Numbered from the stretch's first letter, positions 44,101 to 53,662 are shown. The stretch is 64,000 bases of DNA from CAVSLM01 sp963728895 (GCA_963728895.1 CAVSLM010000005.1:123358-187357); one strand, 5' to 3'. Numbers and translations: made by a program. Notes: a model not told the origin generated them from the letters alone.

Positions 44101-46059
44101 TTACCGCCGCGGCGTGATGTTGCAGCGCTTCATTTTGCGGTAGAGCGTGTTGCGGCTCAGGTTGAGATGTTTGGCCGCGCTCGACACGTTCCAGCGGTGG
44201 CGCTCCAGCTCCTGCAGCAGGGCGTCGCGCTCGGCGCTCTTGAGCGGGTTCTGCCTTGCGATGTCCGGGCCCAGCGCCGGCTTGGAGCTGCTGGTTTCGA
44301 GCGAGCCGTCGCGGAACCATTCATCGTGCAGGTCGGCAACCGTGATGCGGTCCGACTCGCGCAGGGCGATCATGGTTCGCAGCACATTGCGCAGCTGGCG
44401 GATGTTGCCTGGCCAGTGGTACTGGTTGAGCACGTTCAGCACCTCCTCGTCCACCTCGAAGGCGCCCTGGTCCTCGCTCTCCAGCTGGATGAGGTACTTG
44501 ATCAGGTTGTAGCGGTCGCGGCGCTCGCGCAGCGGAGTGAGATGGATGGTGAAGCCCTGCAGGCGATAGTACAGGTCCTCGCGGAACTGACCCTTGGCCA
44601 TCATATCGGTGAGATCGCGGTGCGTGGCGCTGATCACCCGCAGATCGACGATGATCGGGGTGTGGCCGCCGAGCGGCACGATCTCCTTTTCCTCCAGCAC
44701 GCGCAGCAGGCGCGCCTGCAACGGCAGTGGCATATCGCCGATCTCGTCCAGGAACAGCGTGCCGCCGCCGGCCTGGAGAATCTTGCCGGGATTGCCGTGG
44801 CGGCTGGCGCCGGTGAAGGCGCCGGCCTTGTAGCCGAACAGCTCGCTCTCGATCAGCGACTCGGGGATGGATGCGCAGTTCACCGGCACGAAGGGCTTGT
44901 CGGCGCGGCTGCTCGCCAGGTGCATGGCCTTGGCGAACACGCCCTTGCCGGTGCCACTCTCCCCATGCAGCAGCACCGGGATCTCGCGGTCCAGCACACG
45001 CTGCGCGATGCGGATGTTCTGTGCCATGCGCGGATCGCCGAGCTCGATCAGGCCGAGGGCGTTGAAGTCCTGCGGCTCCTTGGGCGGGGCGCAGGCCGGG
45101 CGACTCACCGGCACGGAGATGCCCGAGGGCGTCTCGCCCATTGGCGCCTGCACGATGGAGAAGAAACGCCGCGACTGCCGTGCCTCGTGGATCGGCACGG
45201 CATGCAGGGAGTTTCTTGCGACCTGCTGCAGCAGTGTCGCAACCGTGGTGTCGAAGAGCTCGTCGATCTTGCGTCCGGTGATCTCGCCAGCCGAGCGGTA
45301 GCCGAGCTGGAACAGGGCGCTGCGGTTGCTTGCGAGGATCGCGCCGTTGCCATGGAAGGCGATCAGCCCTTCGCCCAGGGTGTTCACGAACTCCGGCCGG
45401 CTGTGGAAGCGCATGATGAAGTGATTCTTGAACATGCACAGGAACACGCGGTTCTCGATGGTCTTGGCCGCCATGTTGACCAGCGCCAGAGTGTGTTCCT
45501 GCGCGCGGTTCGAGTGGCTGGAGGCATCCAGCACCGCGAGCAGCTTGCCGTCCGGGTCGAGGATCGGCGCCGCGGTACACGTCAGCCCCACGTTGGCGGC
45601 GAGAAAATGCTCGTGGTGGTGCACGATGATGGGCTGGCGCTCCGCCAGGCAGGTGCCCATGCCGTTGGTGCCCTGGCGGTCCTCGGACCACACGCTTCCC
45701 ACGCGCAAGCCACGCGCTTCGGCGGTCGAATCGAAGGTGGGATCGCCCGCATAGCGCACGATCACCCCGTTCGCCTCCGTGAGCAGAATGGCATAGCCGG
45801 AGCCCGAAACCTGCTGGCACAGGTTGGCCATCTCCAGATCGGCGATGGCGAGGAGGCTTCGCAGCCGCTGCTCATGCTCGCGCAGTACGCCGCTGTCAAC
45901 CACCTCGGGTTCCCGCTGTGCCATGGGGTCGAGCCCGTACTCCTTCATGCACCGTACCCAGGAGCGGGCAATGGTAGGACTGACGTTGGAGTTGCTGATC
46001 CCGCCGGATACGACGGACAGCACCTGGGCCGCGTGACCCGATTCCGACCTCGAAAGCAT
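44101..46059 (-). CDS. Sigma-54-dependent activator, AcoR-like (GAF-PAS-AAA+-Fis)
   Basis: 652 residues. An N-terminal ligand-sensing GAF region (GTNGMGTCLAERQPIIVHHHEHF, within SVWSEDRQGTNG) is followed by a PAS-like segment (LIAFHGNGAILASNRSAL), the AAA+ domain with Walker A GESGTGKG, the sigma-54 contact loop GAFTGAS, and Walker B GGTLFLDEIGDMP, then a Fis-type helix-turn-helix (HRWNVSSAAKHLNLSRNTL). AcoR-type activators respond to small metabolites and switch on sigma-54 promoters of alcohol, acetoin or hydrocarbon genes. No clear sigma-54 promoter was found in the neighbourhood, so its target is unknown. Confidence 0.92.
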   Translation of the reverse strand: MLSRSESGHAAQVLSVVSGGISNSNVSPTIARSWVRCMKEYGLDPMAQREPEVVDSGVLREHEQRLRSLLAIADLEMANLCQQVSGSGYAILLTEANGVIVRYAGDPTFDSTAEARGLRVGSVWSEDRQGTNGMGTCLAERQPIIVHHHEHFLAANVGLTCTAAPILDPDGKLLAVLDASSHSNRAQEHTLALVNMAAKTIENRVFLCMFKNHFIMRFHSRPEFVNTLGEGLIAFHGNGAILASNRSALFQLGYRSAGEITGRKIDELFDTTVATLLQQVARNSLHAVPIHEARQSRRFFSIVQAPMGETPSGISVPVSRPACAPPKEPQDFNALGLIELGDPRMAQNIRIAQRVLDREIPVLLHGESGTGKGVFAKAMHLASSRADKPFVPVNCASIPESLIESELFGYKAGAFTGASRHGNPGKILQAGGGTLFLDEIGDMPLPLQARLLRVLEEKEIVPLGGHTPIIVDLRVISATHRDLTDMMAKGQFREDLYYRLQGFTIHLTPLRERRDRYNLIKYLIQLESEDQGAFEVDEEVLNVLNQYHWPGNIRQLRNVLRTMIALRESDRITVADLHDEWFRDGSLETSSSKPALGPDIARQNPLKSAERDALLQELERHRWNVSSAAKHLNLSRNTLYRKMKRCNITPRR

Positions 46060-46335
46060 GTCGCCCCCACTGGTTCAGCTGATGCACTCGGAGAGCCTTC
46101 CGTGGGTACTGCACGACCGGCCACGATGCCGGCTCGGTCGCCGTGTTCCCGGGGCAGCGTCTCTGTGCCCGCCACGGGAAGGTTCGACTCCTATTGGTGC
46201 GTCGGCGAGTGATGACAGTGGCGAGAGTATAGATCAGCGGAAACCGGTGTCCACCGTGTCGCGAGCGCGGATGATTCCGTGTACCGGAATCGGAACATTC
46301 CGTCACGAATCCTGCGCAAGAAGCGTCCCGACCCT
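46060..46335. other. Upstream region of the sigma-54 regulator
   Basis: No gene is supported. It holds CCGTGTACCGGAATCGGAAC at about 46270, with GTGTACC as in the motifs at 47247-47271 and 51981-52002. Promoter elements were not defined. Confidence 0.35.
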
Positions 46336-47166
46336 TCAGGCGCGCCCGTGCGGCCAGATGTCGAACATCGCGGGCCCGGAGTGACGGTGCAACCCGCGAG
46401 TGTCATTCATGCGACTCGGCCTTGGCTCCGCCGGCGTGCCGGTTCGCCGCAAGCCGCAGCACCCTCCCGAGCATGCCGGCCCCGACCGTCGTGGGGGCGG
46501 CAGCGGCTGGGCGAGCAGCTGCGCGTCGCGCAGCTCCAGGTGGCGGTCGGCGAGAAAGCGCAGCCGCGTCTCACGGCTCGCCACCGCCACCGACACCCCC
46601 TCACAACGCAGGCGGCGCAGCATGAACCAGGTCTGCTCGCGCAGCGTGGCGCTCATTTCCGCGGTGGGCTCGTCCAGCAGCAGGATGCGCGGCAGCAGGA
46701 TCCAGGCACGCGCGAGCGCGACGCAGCGCCGTTCGCCCGCATCCAGCGAGCGTGCCGCGACGTCGTGCAAACGCAGCAGATCGAACGCGCCGAGGGCAGT
46801 GCGCACCAGATGGGCGATACGCCGGCGGGTCACGCCTGCACGGCGCAACCCATACGCCACGTTGTCGGCCACGGAGGCGTCGAAGACATAAGGCTGCTGG
46901 TGCAGATAGATCACCGAGGACGCATAACGCGCACGGGCGCGCCGCCAGGACAGGTCGACGCCGAGATAGCGTACGCGGGCGCGGTCCGGCGCCTGTAGTC
47001 CGGCCACGATCTTGAGCAGCGTGCTCTTCCCGACACCGGCGGCACCGGTGAGCAGCAGGAACTCGCCGGCGCGGATCGCAAGCTCCGGGATGTCCAGCAG
47101 GCGACGATTGCCCGGCAACTGCAAGAGGTCGCGCACGACGAGCAGATCGATGGGGGCGATGCTCAT
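46336..47166 (-). CDS. Orphan ABC transporter ATPase
   Basis: ATG 47166 (MSIAPIDLLVVRDLLQLPGN) gives 276 residues. Walker A is GAAGVGKSTLLKIVAG and Walker B is RILLLDEPTAEM, but the signature reads LDAGERRCVALARA instead of LSGGQ. The Q-loop lies in VIYLHQQPYVFD. Length and N-terminus recall tungstate or molybdate-type (TupC-like) ATPases, but no permease or binding-protein gene is adjacent, so the transport substrate is open. The last ~50 residues are Pro/Arg-rich and look unstructured. Confidence 0.75.
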   Translation of the reverse strand: MSIAPIDLLVVRDLLQLPGNRRLLDIPELAIRAGEFLLLTGAAGVGKSTLLKIVAGLQAPDRARVRYLGVDLSWRRARARYASSVIYLHQQPYVFDASVADNVAYGLRRAGVTRRRIAHLVRTALGAFDLLRLHDVAARSLDAGERRCVALARAWILLPRILLLDEPTAEMSATLREQTWFMLRRLRCEGVSVAVASRETRLRFLADRHLELRDAQLLAQPLPPPRRSGPACSGGCCGLRRTGTPAEPRPSRMNDTRGLHRHSGPAMFDIWPHGRA

Positions 47167-47229
47167 GGTGTAACGGCGCTCCGGCTCCCTTGTTGCCACC
47201 CGCGCTGCCGCGCGACTGCATTGCATCAA

Positions 47230-47275
47230 TACCGGGAGCAACATGTGTACCACTGGACCAACCGTGTACCTCGGG
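47230..47275 (+). promoter_or_regulatory. Candidate operator upstream of the acyl-CoA dehydrogenase
   Basis: CAACCGTGTACCTCGGGCG at about 47257, with a second ATGTGTACC about 15 bp upstream. The block CAACGTGTACCTTCGGGG at about 51980, upstream of alkB, differs by small indels. The shared motif suggests common control of the two promoters, perhaps by the LuxR-type regulator encoded between them. Confidence 0.4.
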
Positions 47276-47690
47276 CGTGGAGCAAGCCGCCGGGCGGCTG
47301 TTCCGGCGCGCTCGCCCCGGACGCGGGCCCCCTGGCTGTCTTAAAAGAAGTACAGCCCGCGCACTGTGTCATGAATTCGGGGCACGCGGCGCGGCGCGTC
47401 TGGGACGCGCTCCGCGCCAGTCGTTTACGCTCGGACGCCGTTGTTCGCGTACAGACTCGAGTACGACCGTGCAAAATCGACCCGCGCGATCGTGGCATGG
47501 TTTCTGCTGCCGGTTCAGACGGTACATGGCGGCTCGACCCTGCACCAATAAGCGGGGAGGGGCCGGCAGCGGTCGGATCGATGCCGGCCGACCACAGACA
47601 GCGCCGAAGAGTTTGCACGCCCGCGACCGTCGAGCACCGCAGAGCCGGTCGGTGTTGCAGGCACATCCTCACCCGATGGAGAGGGCCGCG
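47276..47690. other. Leader of the acyl-CoA dehydrogenase operon
   Basis: No gene is supported between the candidate operator and the start at 47691. GGAGAGGG at 47678-47685 is the ribosome-binding site. Rest unassigned. Confidence 0.35.
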
Positions 47691-48887
47691 ATGCTTCCAC
47701 TGGATTTCCGAGCGACGGGCCGCATGTACCCGCGGGACCTGGAAAGCATCCTGGAAGTCGTGCAGGAGATCGCCAAGGAGGTGGTTTCGGTTCATTCCGA
47801 GGGCGTCGACCGCGAGGCGCGCTGGCCCGAGGAAGGGATGCGCGCCCTGCAGTCGGCCGGGCTGGGTGGCCTGCCGGTCCCCGAGGAATTCGGCGGCCTG
47901 GGCATGGGCTCTTTCGCGGTCGCCCAGGTGTGCGAGATCCTCGGCCAGGAGTGCCCGTCCACGGCCATGTGCTTCGGTATGCATTGCGTCGGCAGCGCGG
48001 TGCTGGCCGCCAAGGCCACGCCTGATCAGCAGGAGCGCTTCCTGCTGCCGATCGTGGAAGGCAAGCACATCACCACCCTGTCGCTGAGCGAGCCCGGCAC
48101 GGGTTCCCATTTCTACATTCCGCACACCCGCCTCGAGGTACTGAGCCCCGACACCTACCTGGTGACGGGCAGCAAGACCTTCGTCACCAACGGCGGCTAT
48201 GCCGATTCCTACGTGGTGTCCACGGTCGCCGCCGATCCCGATGCGCCGCTCGGACAGTTTTCCTGCGTCGTGGTGCCCAAGGACGCCGAAGGGCTGGAGT
48301 GGGGCCCTGCCTGGAACGGCGTCGGCATGCGCGGCAACTCCTCGCGCGCGCTGGAGCTGCAGGGCGTGGCGCTGCCGCGCGACAATCTGCTGGGCGAGGA
48401 GGGGGACCAGATCTGGTACGTGTTCCAGGTGGTGGCGCCGTTCTTTCTCATGGCCATGGCCGGTACCTACCTGGGAATTGCCGGCACCGCGCTGGAGGAG
48501 GCGCGCAACCACCTGGTCCGGCGCCACTACAGCGAGAGCGGCTCGTCGCTGGCGCAGCTTCCGGTGCTGCAGCATCGCCTGGGATGCCTGTGGGGCGTGC
48601 TCGAGCGCACCCGGCACCTGGTCTATCACGCGGCCAACAGCTTCGATTCCGGTGACCCCGATGCGCTCCCGGAGGTGTTCACCGCCAAGGCGGAAGTCGC
48701 CGACTGCGCGGTGACCATCACCAACGAGGTGATGACCATTGCGGGCGGTATCGCCTACCGCGGGGGCTCGCGGCTCTATCGCATGCTGCGCGATGCGCGC
48801 GCCGCCCACATCATGGCGCCGACCACCGATGTGCTGCGTATCTGGACCGGCCGTGCCCTGCTGGGTCAGCCGATCCTCGGACCCTGA
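47691..48887 (+). CDS. Acyl-CoA dehydrogenase family protein
   Basis: 398 residues from ATG 47691 behind GGAGAGG; ATG 47676 is an alternative. Family features are LPVPEEFGGLGMGSFAVAQVCE, TTLSLSEPGTGSHF, TGSKTFVTNGGYAD and the C-terminal GGIAYRGGSRLYRMLRDARAAHIMAPTTD. FAD-dependent alpha,beta-desaturation of acyl-CoA or a related thioester is expected. It precedes a histidine kinase and response regulator in one operon, an unusual setting, so it may act in sensing or in degradation of products of the AlkB pathway. Confidence 0.88.
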   Translation: MLPLDFRATGRMYPRDLESILEVVQEIAKEVVSVHSEGVDREARWPEEGMRALQSAGLGGLPVPEEFGGLGMGSFAVAQVCEILGQECPSTAMCFGMHCVGSAVLAAKATPDQQERFLLPIVEGKHITTLSLSEPGTGSHFYIPHTRLEVLSPDTYLVTGSKTFVTNGGYADSYVVSTVAADPDAPLGQFSCVVVPKDAEGLEWGPAWNGVGMRGNSSRALELQGVALPRDNLLGEEGDQIWYVFQVVAPFFLMAMAGTYLGIAGTALEEARNHLVRRHYSESGSSLAQLPVLQHRLGCLWGVLERTRHLVYHAANSFDSGDPDALPEVFTAKAEVADCAVTITNEVMTIAGGIAYRGGSRLYRMLRDARAAHIMAPTTDVLRIWTGRALLGQPILGP

Positions 48888-48891
48888 GCAC

Positions 48892-51339
48892 ATGACGCGC
48901 GCCTCCAGCCAAGGGTATCCCTACACGCCGGCCGGCCGCGAGGGCCAGGTCGCCGGCGTGCGCGACCTGCCGCGCGGCACGCGCCTGCGCGCAGCCGATC
49001 CCGGCGACGGGCGCTTCGTGCTGGTCGCGGTCGACGAAGACATCCGCTCGCTGCTGGTCCGGCGCCTCGCGCCCGTATGGCGGCTGGAGGCGCTGGCGGG
49101 GCCCGAGCAGCTGTTCGACAAGCTGGAGCACAGCCCGCAGGGGGCGGACGCCATCGTGCTCGGCGTCAAGCTCAAGGAGCCGGTGCGCATCGCCCAGCGG
49201 GTGCATTCGCTGGGCAAGGACATCCCCATCCTCATCCTGAGCGATCCCGAGCGCTTCGGCCAGCTGCGCCAGGCACTGCGGTTCACCCCCTTCCTCGGCA
49301 ACGACGTGAGCACCTGGTCGTCGGCCGCCGCCGACGGACTGCCGACGGCGCTGCAGGAGGCGGCCACACGCGCCCAGAAGCGGCGCACCTACCGAAACCG
49401 CGTGGCCGCAGCGCAGCTGCGCCTCGGCGAGCTGGCGCGCGAGCCGCCGCAGGTCACCCATTACCTCGACCGCCTGCTGGATCGCGCACCCATCGGCGTG
49501 CTGAACGTGGAGGTGCACGGCAGGATCCTGAGCCTGAACCGCCGCGCCGGCCAGATCCTGCGCCTGAGCGAGCGCGAGGCGCTTGGTACCTCGCTGATCC
49601 GCGTGTTTCCGCCACGCGAACATGAACGGCTGCGCGACATCATTGCGCGCTGCGTGGCGCGTTCGCGCCAGAATCCGCCGGAGGTGTTCGAACTCGGCCC
49701 CCCCGACGAGCCGCGTTTCGTCGAGGTCAACGCCTCCTCGCTGGTGGATCGCACCGGGCAGCTCGGCTCCACCATCATCCTGCAGGATGTCACCGACCGC
49801 GAGAAGGCCGAGCGCGAACGCCAGCGGGCCGAGGAGGCGCTGCGCATCAGCGAGCAGCGCTACCGCGAGGTCGTGCAGACCATGAACGAGGCGCTGGCGG
49901 TGATCGACGAGAACCACGCCATCACCTACGTCAACCGCAGCTTCTGCGACATGTTCGGCTATACCCAGGACGAGGTGTTGGGCCGGCGCCTGATCGACCT
50001 GGTGCACGAGGACTACCGCGAGCAGCTGCAGGGCCGGATGATCGACCAGACCAGCGGCAAGGTGGAGCGCTACGAAAATGCCTGGGTGACCAAGAACGGG
50101 CGGCGCATCCACACGCTCACTTCGCCCAAGCCGCTGTTCGACGCCGGGGGCAGATACAAGGGCTGCCTCGGTGTATTTACCGACATCACCGAGCGCAAGC
50201 GCGCCGAGGAGGCGCTGCGCGAGAGCGAGGCCCAGCTCGCGCTGGTCACCGACACCGTGCCCGTGCTGATCACCTACCTGGACGCCGGCCAGCGCTTTCG
50301 CTTCAACAACCGTGCCTACGAGGACTGGTTCGGCCTGTCGCGCGGCGAGATGCGCGGCCGGCACATCAAGGAGGTGATCGGAGCGCTGGCCTATCAGAAC
50401 ATCCGACCGCACCTGGAGACCGCGCTTGGCGGGCAGACGGTGGAGTGCGAAGTGGTGTTGCCCCACAAGCAGGGCGGACCGCGCCATCTGCGCGGCAGCG
50501 TGGTGCCCGACATGTCCCCGGGCGGCCACGTACGCGGCGTGGTGGCAGTGGTGAGCGACGTCACCGGTCTCAAGCATGCGGAAGAGCGCGAGCGCCAGCA
50601 CATGCTGGAGATGGCGCATGTCTCGCGCGTCACCACCATGGGCGAGATGAGCGGTCAGATCGCCCACGAGCTGGCGCAACCGCTGACCGCCATCGCCACC
50701 TACAGCGACGCCTGTCTGCGCCTGCTCGGCAGCGGTTCGGGCGCGCCCGGGGAGATCGCCGACTCGCTCGCCGACATTGCCGTGCAGGCCCGGCGTGCCC
50801 GCGACATCGTGGTGCGGCTGCGCAATTTCGTACGCAAGGAAGAGCTGCAGTACTCCCCGGTCGATCTCAACGACCTGGTGCGCGCCGTGGTGCGTCTCGC
50901 CGAGGTCGATTCGCGCTGGCGCGAGCTCACCGTGAAGCTCGAGCTCGCCGATCGGCTGCCGGCCACCACCGCCGACAAGACCCTCATCGAGCAGGTCGTG
51001 CTCAACCTGGTGCACAACGCCATCGAATCCATGCAGTCGGCTGACCGCGAGCACGGCGGGCTCACCATCCGCACCGGGCTCAGTGCTGCGGGCGAGCTCG
51101 AGGTTGCAGTGATCGATGCCGGTATCGGGTTGCCGGAACCGGTCCTGGAGCGCATGTTCGAGCCGTTCTACACCACCAAGCCCGACGGCATGGGCATGGG
51201 GCTCGCCATCACGCGCTCCATCATCAAGGCGCACGGTGGGCGCATCTGGGCCGTCAACAACGAAGCCGGCGGGGCCACGGTGCGCTTCACCCTGCCGGCT
51301 GCGGACGGCTCCGTGGCGCGCGGGGAGCCGCGCGCATGA
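48892..51339 (+). CDS. PAS-domain sensor histidine kinase with degenerate N-terminal receiver
   Basis: 815 residues, 4 bp after the acyl-CoA dehydrogenase. The first ~150 residues resemble a receiver domain (FVLVAVDEDIRSLLVRRL, IPILILSD), but the acceptor position reads AIVLGVKL with no Asp, so it is a pseudo-receiver. Three PAS domains follow (about 185-305, 325-440, 445-565), then the His box GQIAHELAQPLTAIATYSDA, N box VVLNLVHNAIES, and G boxes VIDAGIGLPE and MGMGLAITRS. No membrane segment is seen, so it is cytoplasmic and may sense redox state or a ligand. FixL-like. It overlaps the regulator gene by 4 bp. Confidence 0.93.
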   Translation: MTRASSQGYPYTPAGREGQVAGVRDLPRGTRLRAADPGDGRFVLVAVDEDIRSLLVRRLAPVWRLEALAGPEQLFDKLEHSPQGADAIVLGVKLKEPVRIAQRVHSLGKDIPILILSDPERFGQLRQALRFTPFLGNDVSTWSSAAADGLPTALQEAATRAQKRRTYRNRVAAAQLRLGELAREPPQVTHYLDRLLDRAPIGVLNVEVHGRILSLNRRAGQILRLSEREALGTSLIRVFPPREHERLRDIIARCVARSRQNPPEVFELGPPDEPRFVEVNASSLVDRTGQLGSTIILQDVTDREKAERERQRAEEALRISEQRYREVVQTMNEALAVIDENHAITYVNRSFCDMFGYTQDEVLGRRLIDLVHEDYREQLQGRMIDQTSGKVERYENAWVTKNGRRIHTLTSPKPLFDAGGRYKGCLGVFTDITERKRAEEALRESEAQLALVTDTVPVLITYLDAGQRFRFNNRAYEDWFGLSRGEMRGRHIKEVIGALAYQNIRPHLETALGGQTVECEVVLPHKQGGPRHLRGSVVPDMSPGGHVRGVVAVVSDVTGLKHAEERERQHMLEMAHVSRVTTMGEMSGQIAHELAQPLTAIATYSDACLRLLGSGSGAPGEIADSLADIAVQARRARDIVVRLRNFVRKEELQYSPVDLNDLVRAVVRLAEVDSRWRELTVKLELADRLPATTADKTLIEQVVLNLVHNAIESMQSADREHGGLTIRTGLSAAGELEVAVIDAGIGLPEPVLERMFEPFYTTKPDGMGMGLAITRSIIKAHGGRIWAVNNEAGGATVRFTLPAADGSVARGEPRA

Positions 51340-51950
51340 ATCCGGCGCCCACCGTCTACATCCTCGACGACGAGGAGCCGGTGCGCAAATCGCTGCAGCT
51401 GCTGATCCGCTCGGAGGGTCTGGGGGTACGCTGTTTCGCCTCGGCGCAGGAACTGCTCGATGCGCTCGAGGACATCGGCCCCGGCTGCCTGGTGCTCGAC
51501 GTGTGCATGCCGGACGTCGGAGGGCTGGAGCTGCATCAGACCTTGCGCGAGCGGCACGTGCAGCTTCCGGTCATCATCCTCACCGGCCACGGAGACGTGG
51601 CGACCGCAGTCAAGGCGATGAAGGGCGGTGCAGCCGACTTCCTGGAAAAGCCGTTCGACAGCGAAGAGCTGCTGGGCCGGATCCGCGAATGTCTGAAAGG
51701 TGATGCGCGACGCCGCGACACCGACGAGTGGCGCGCCGAAGTCGCACGCCGCCTGTCGCTGCTGACGCCGCGCGAGCGTGAGGTCATGAGCGGGCTGGTC
51801 GACGGCAAGCGCAACAAGCAGATTGCCGCCGACCTCAACATCAGCACCCGCACCGCGGAGCTGCACCGCGCCAGTGTGATGGAAAAGCTGCAGGCGAAGT
51901 CGCTATCCGACGTGGTGCGCATTGCACTGATGGCGGGAAACGAATCGTGA
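51336..51950 (+). CDS. LuxR/FixJ-family response regulator
   Basis: 204 residues. The receiver has DDEE, the phosphorylated Asp in CLVLDVCMPDVGG and Lys in FLEKPFDSEE. The C-terminal LuxR domain is LTPREREVMSGLVDGKRNK with IAADLNISTRTAELHRASVM. Partner of the overlapping histidine kinase. It may bind the shared motif upstream of the acyl-CoA dehydrogenase and alkB (inference). Confidence 0.93.
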   Translation: MNPAPTVYILDDEEPVRKSLQLLIRSEGLGVRCFASAQELLDALEDIGPGCLVLDVCMPDVGGLELHQTLRERHVQLPVIILTGHGDVATAVKAMKGGAADFLEKPFDSEELLGRIRECLKGDARRRDTDEWRAEVARRLSLLTPREREVMSGLVDGKRNKQIAADLNISTRTAELHRASVMEKLQAKSLSDVVRIALMAGNES

Positions 51951-52244
51951 ACGCCGATGCATTACATCAGCACAAGCTTACATGCCCAACGTGTACCTTC
52001 GGGGCGCGTGCGGTGCATGGCAGGTTTTCGCTTGCCTTACAGGAACGAACGTTTGTTTAATCCAAGGTTGCGCGCCGTCGGGCAGCGGCGGAACCGGGCG
52101 GCAAGGCGTGCGTAACACGTAGTTTTCCGTATTCACAGCAGAAATCGCAAAACCGACACTTGACTTGCAAGGATCGGGAAATGCCCGAGCCGACATTTTT
52201 GACCGGGATCCGCGCACGGATCCGAAACCGAAGGAGGGTACGGG
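51951..52244 (+). promoter_or_regulatory. Upstream region of alkB with candidate operator
   Basis: CAACGTGTACCTTCGGGGCG at about 51980 matches the motif before the acyl-CoA dehydrogenase. TTGACTTGCAAGG at about 52158 could hold a -35-like TTGACT. AAGGAGGGTACGGG at 52230-52243 holds the ribosome-binding site. A TGGCAG...TTGC pair near 52019 looks like sigma-54 but its spacing is wrong. Confidence 0.4.
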
Positions 52245-53429
52245 ATGAAAAAGTTCTTCATCAACGTGCGGTATTTCCTGGCACCGGCACTGATACTGCT
52301 GTCGATGCTGGGGGTGGTGGCGGGCGGTGCCTGGGTATGGAGCGGCGTGGTGCTGCTGGGCCTGGGGATCGTGATCGACACGGCGATCCAGATTCACACC
52401 AAGGGCGCCGGCGTCGACAAGAACGGCGACACCATGGGCATTCCGGCGCTGCAGAACAGCGTGATGTACCTGATGCTGCCGGTGTTCATTCTGCTGCAGC
52501 TGGCGCTCGCCTGGCGCGTGTATCAGTACATCAACGGGGTGCCGGTGGGTGATCCGGGCACGGTGCTGGGGCTGCCGGGGATCTACGGGCTGGAGTCGGG
52601 TCTGACCGGGCTGCAGCTGCTCGGTGCCACGCTCTCGACCGGGATCTTTGCCGGCATCGGCATCATCTACGGCCATGAGCTGGCGCACACCAAGGGGTTC
52701 AGCTTCGTGATCTCGCGCTGGATGATGGCGCTGAGCGGGGCCTCGCACTTCTGCTACGCGCATGTCTACAACCATCATCTGGAGCTCGGCTGCGAGGACG
52801 ATCCGGCGACCGCACCGCGCGGTCGCAGCCTCTACATGCACCTGCCGATCTCGCATCTGGGGCAGTCGAACTTTCTCTACAACATGGAGAAGCAGCGTCT
52901 GGCGCGCCGGCGCAAGCCGTTTCTGACCTGGGAGAACCGCTGGCTGCGCGGCTATGCGATGAGCCTGCCGACCATCTTCCTGTTCTGGTTTGCCGGTGGC
53001 TGGCTGGGTCTGGGGGCGATGACGCTGGTGTGGGTGATTGCCAACTTCGAGCTCGAGGCGCTGAACTACATGGAGCACTACGGGCTGATCCGCGAGAAGG
53101 GTGAGCCGATCGACTACCGTCATTCGTGGGACAACGACACCGCCTTCACCAGCTGGTTCTTCATCGAGATCGGGCGTCAGGCGGATCATCACGACCGGGG
53201 CGAGACGCACTTCTGGGAGCTCGACGACGTGGGGGCACCGAACACCGGGCTGGGTTACTTCTCGCTGTTTGCGCTGGCCCTGGTGCCGCCGCTGCTCCAT
53301 GCCTTCATGAAGCCCAAGCTGCTGGCCTGGGATCGCGAGCTGGCGAGTGACGGGGAGCGGCGTATCGCCGCACAGATGAACCGCATCGCCGGCTACGACG
53401 ACGGCGAGCGGGTGGCGCACGCGGCCTGA
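52245..53429 (+). CDS. alkB: AlkB-like membrane di-iron monooxygenase
   Basis: 394 residues with about six membrane segments. Histidine boxes: HELAHT (about residue 145), HVYNHH (about 171), and the family motif NYMEHYGL (about 272). The third box reads GRQADHHDRGETHFWEL, so the first His of the usual HxxHH is Gln. This membrane hydroxylase superfamily inserts oxygen into alkyl or methyl groups of hydrocarbons using electrons from rubredoxin or a 2Fe-2S/FAD reductase. No rubredoxin is present; a small 4Fe-4S-type ferredoxin and a 2Fe-2S/FAD reductase follow instead, more like xylene or cymene monooxygenase systems. The natural substrate is unknown. Confidence 0.88.
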   Translation: MKKFFINVRYFLAPALILLSMLGVVAGGAWVWSGVVLLGLGIVIDTAIQIHTKGAGVDKNGDTMGIPALQNSVMYLMLPVFILLQLALAWRVYQYINGVPVGDPGTVLGLPGIYGLESGLTGLQLLGATLSTGIFAGIGIIYGHELAHTKGFSFVISRWMMALSGASHFCYAHVYNHHLELGCEDDPATAPRGRSLYMHLPISHLGQSNFLYNMEKQRLARRRKPFLTWENRWLRGYAMSLPTIFLFWFAGGWLGLGAMTLVWVIANFELEALNYMEHYGLIREKGEPIDYRHSWDNDTAFTSWFFIEIGRQADHHDRGETHFWELDDVGAPNTGLGYFSLFALALVPPLLHAFMKPKLLAWDRELASDGERRIAAQMNRIAGYDDGERVAHAA

Positions 53430-53662
53430 GTCGGCGTCGCTCGCGCATGCAGCGCCAGGGAGCAGGTGGCCAGGGACGGCCTTGCGTCGTGTGTCATGCC
53501 CGCGCGTGCCGGCGAGGTGTGGGAAGGCCGGGTTAGCGCGCAAGCCCGCGCGCTGCCAGACGAATGTGATGCAGCAGGGTAAGCATGGCAACAGTGATTC
53601 GCTGAAGCCGGAAGCCGTTCATCTGTGGGTCCTGCGGGCTCGCAGCGCAACAGGAGAAGCCA
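53430..53662. other. Spacer between alkB and the small ferredoxin gene
   Basis: No gene is supported. AACAGGAGAAGCC gives the ferredoxin's ribosome-binding site. Confidence 0.35.

Noticed and set aside
48811..51234. An 807-codon minus-strand frame opposite the histidine kinase
   Set aside because: Shadow of a clearly functional kinase; no motif or ribosome-binding site.
52015..52040. TGGCAG...TTGC before alkB as a sigma-54 promoter
   Set aside because: The spacing between the GG and GC elements is about three bases too long.
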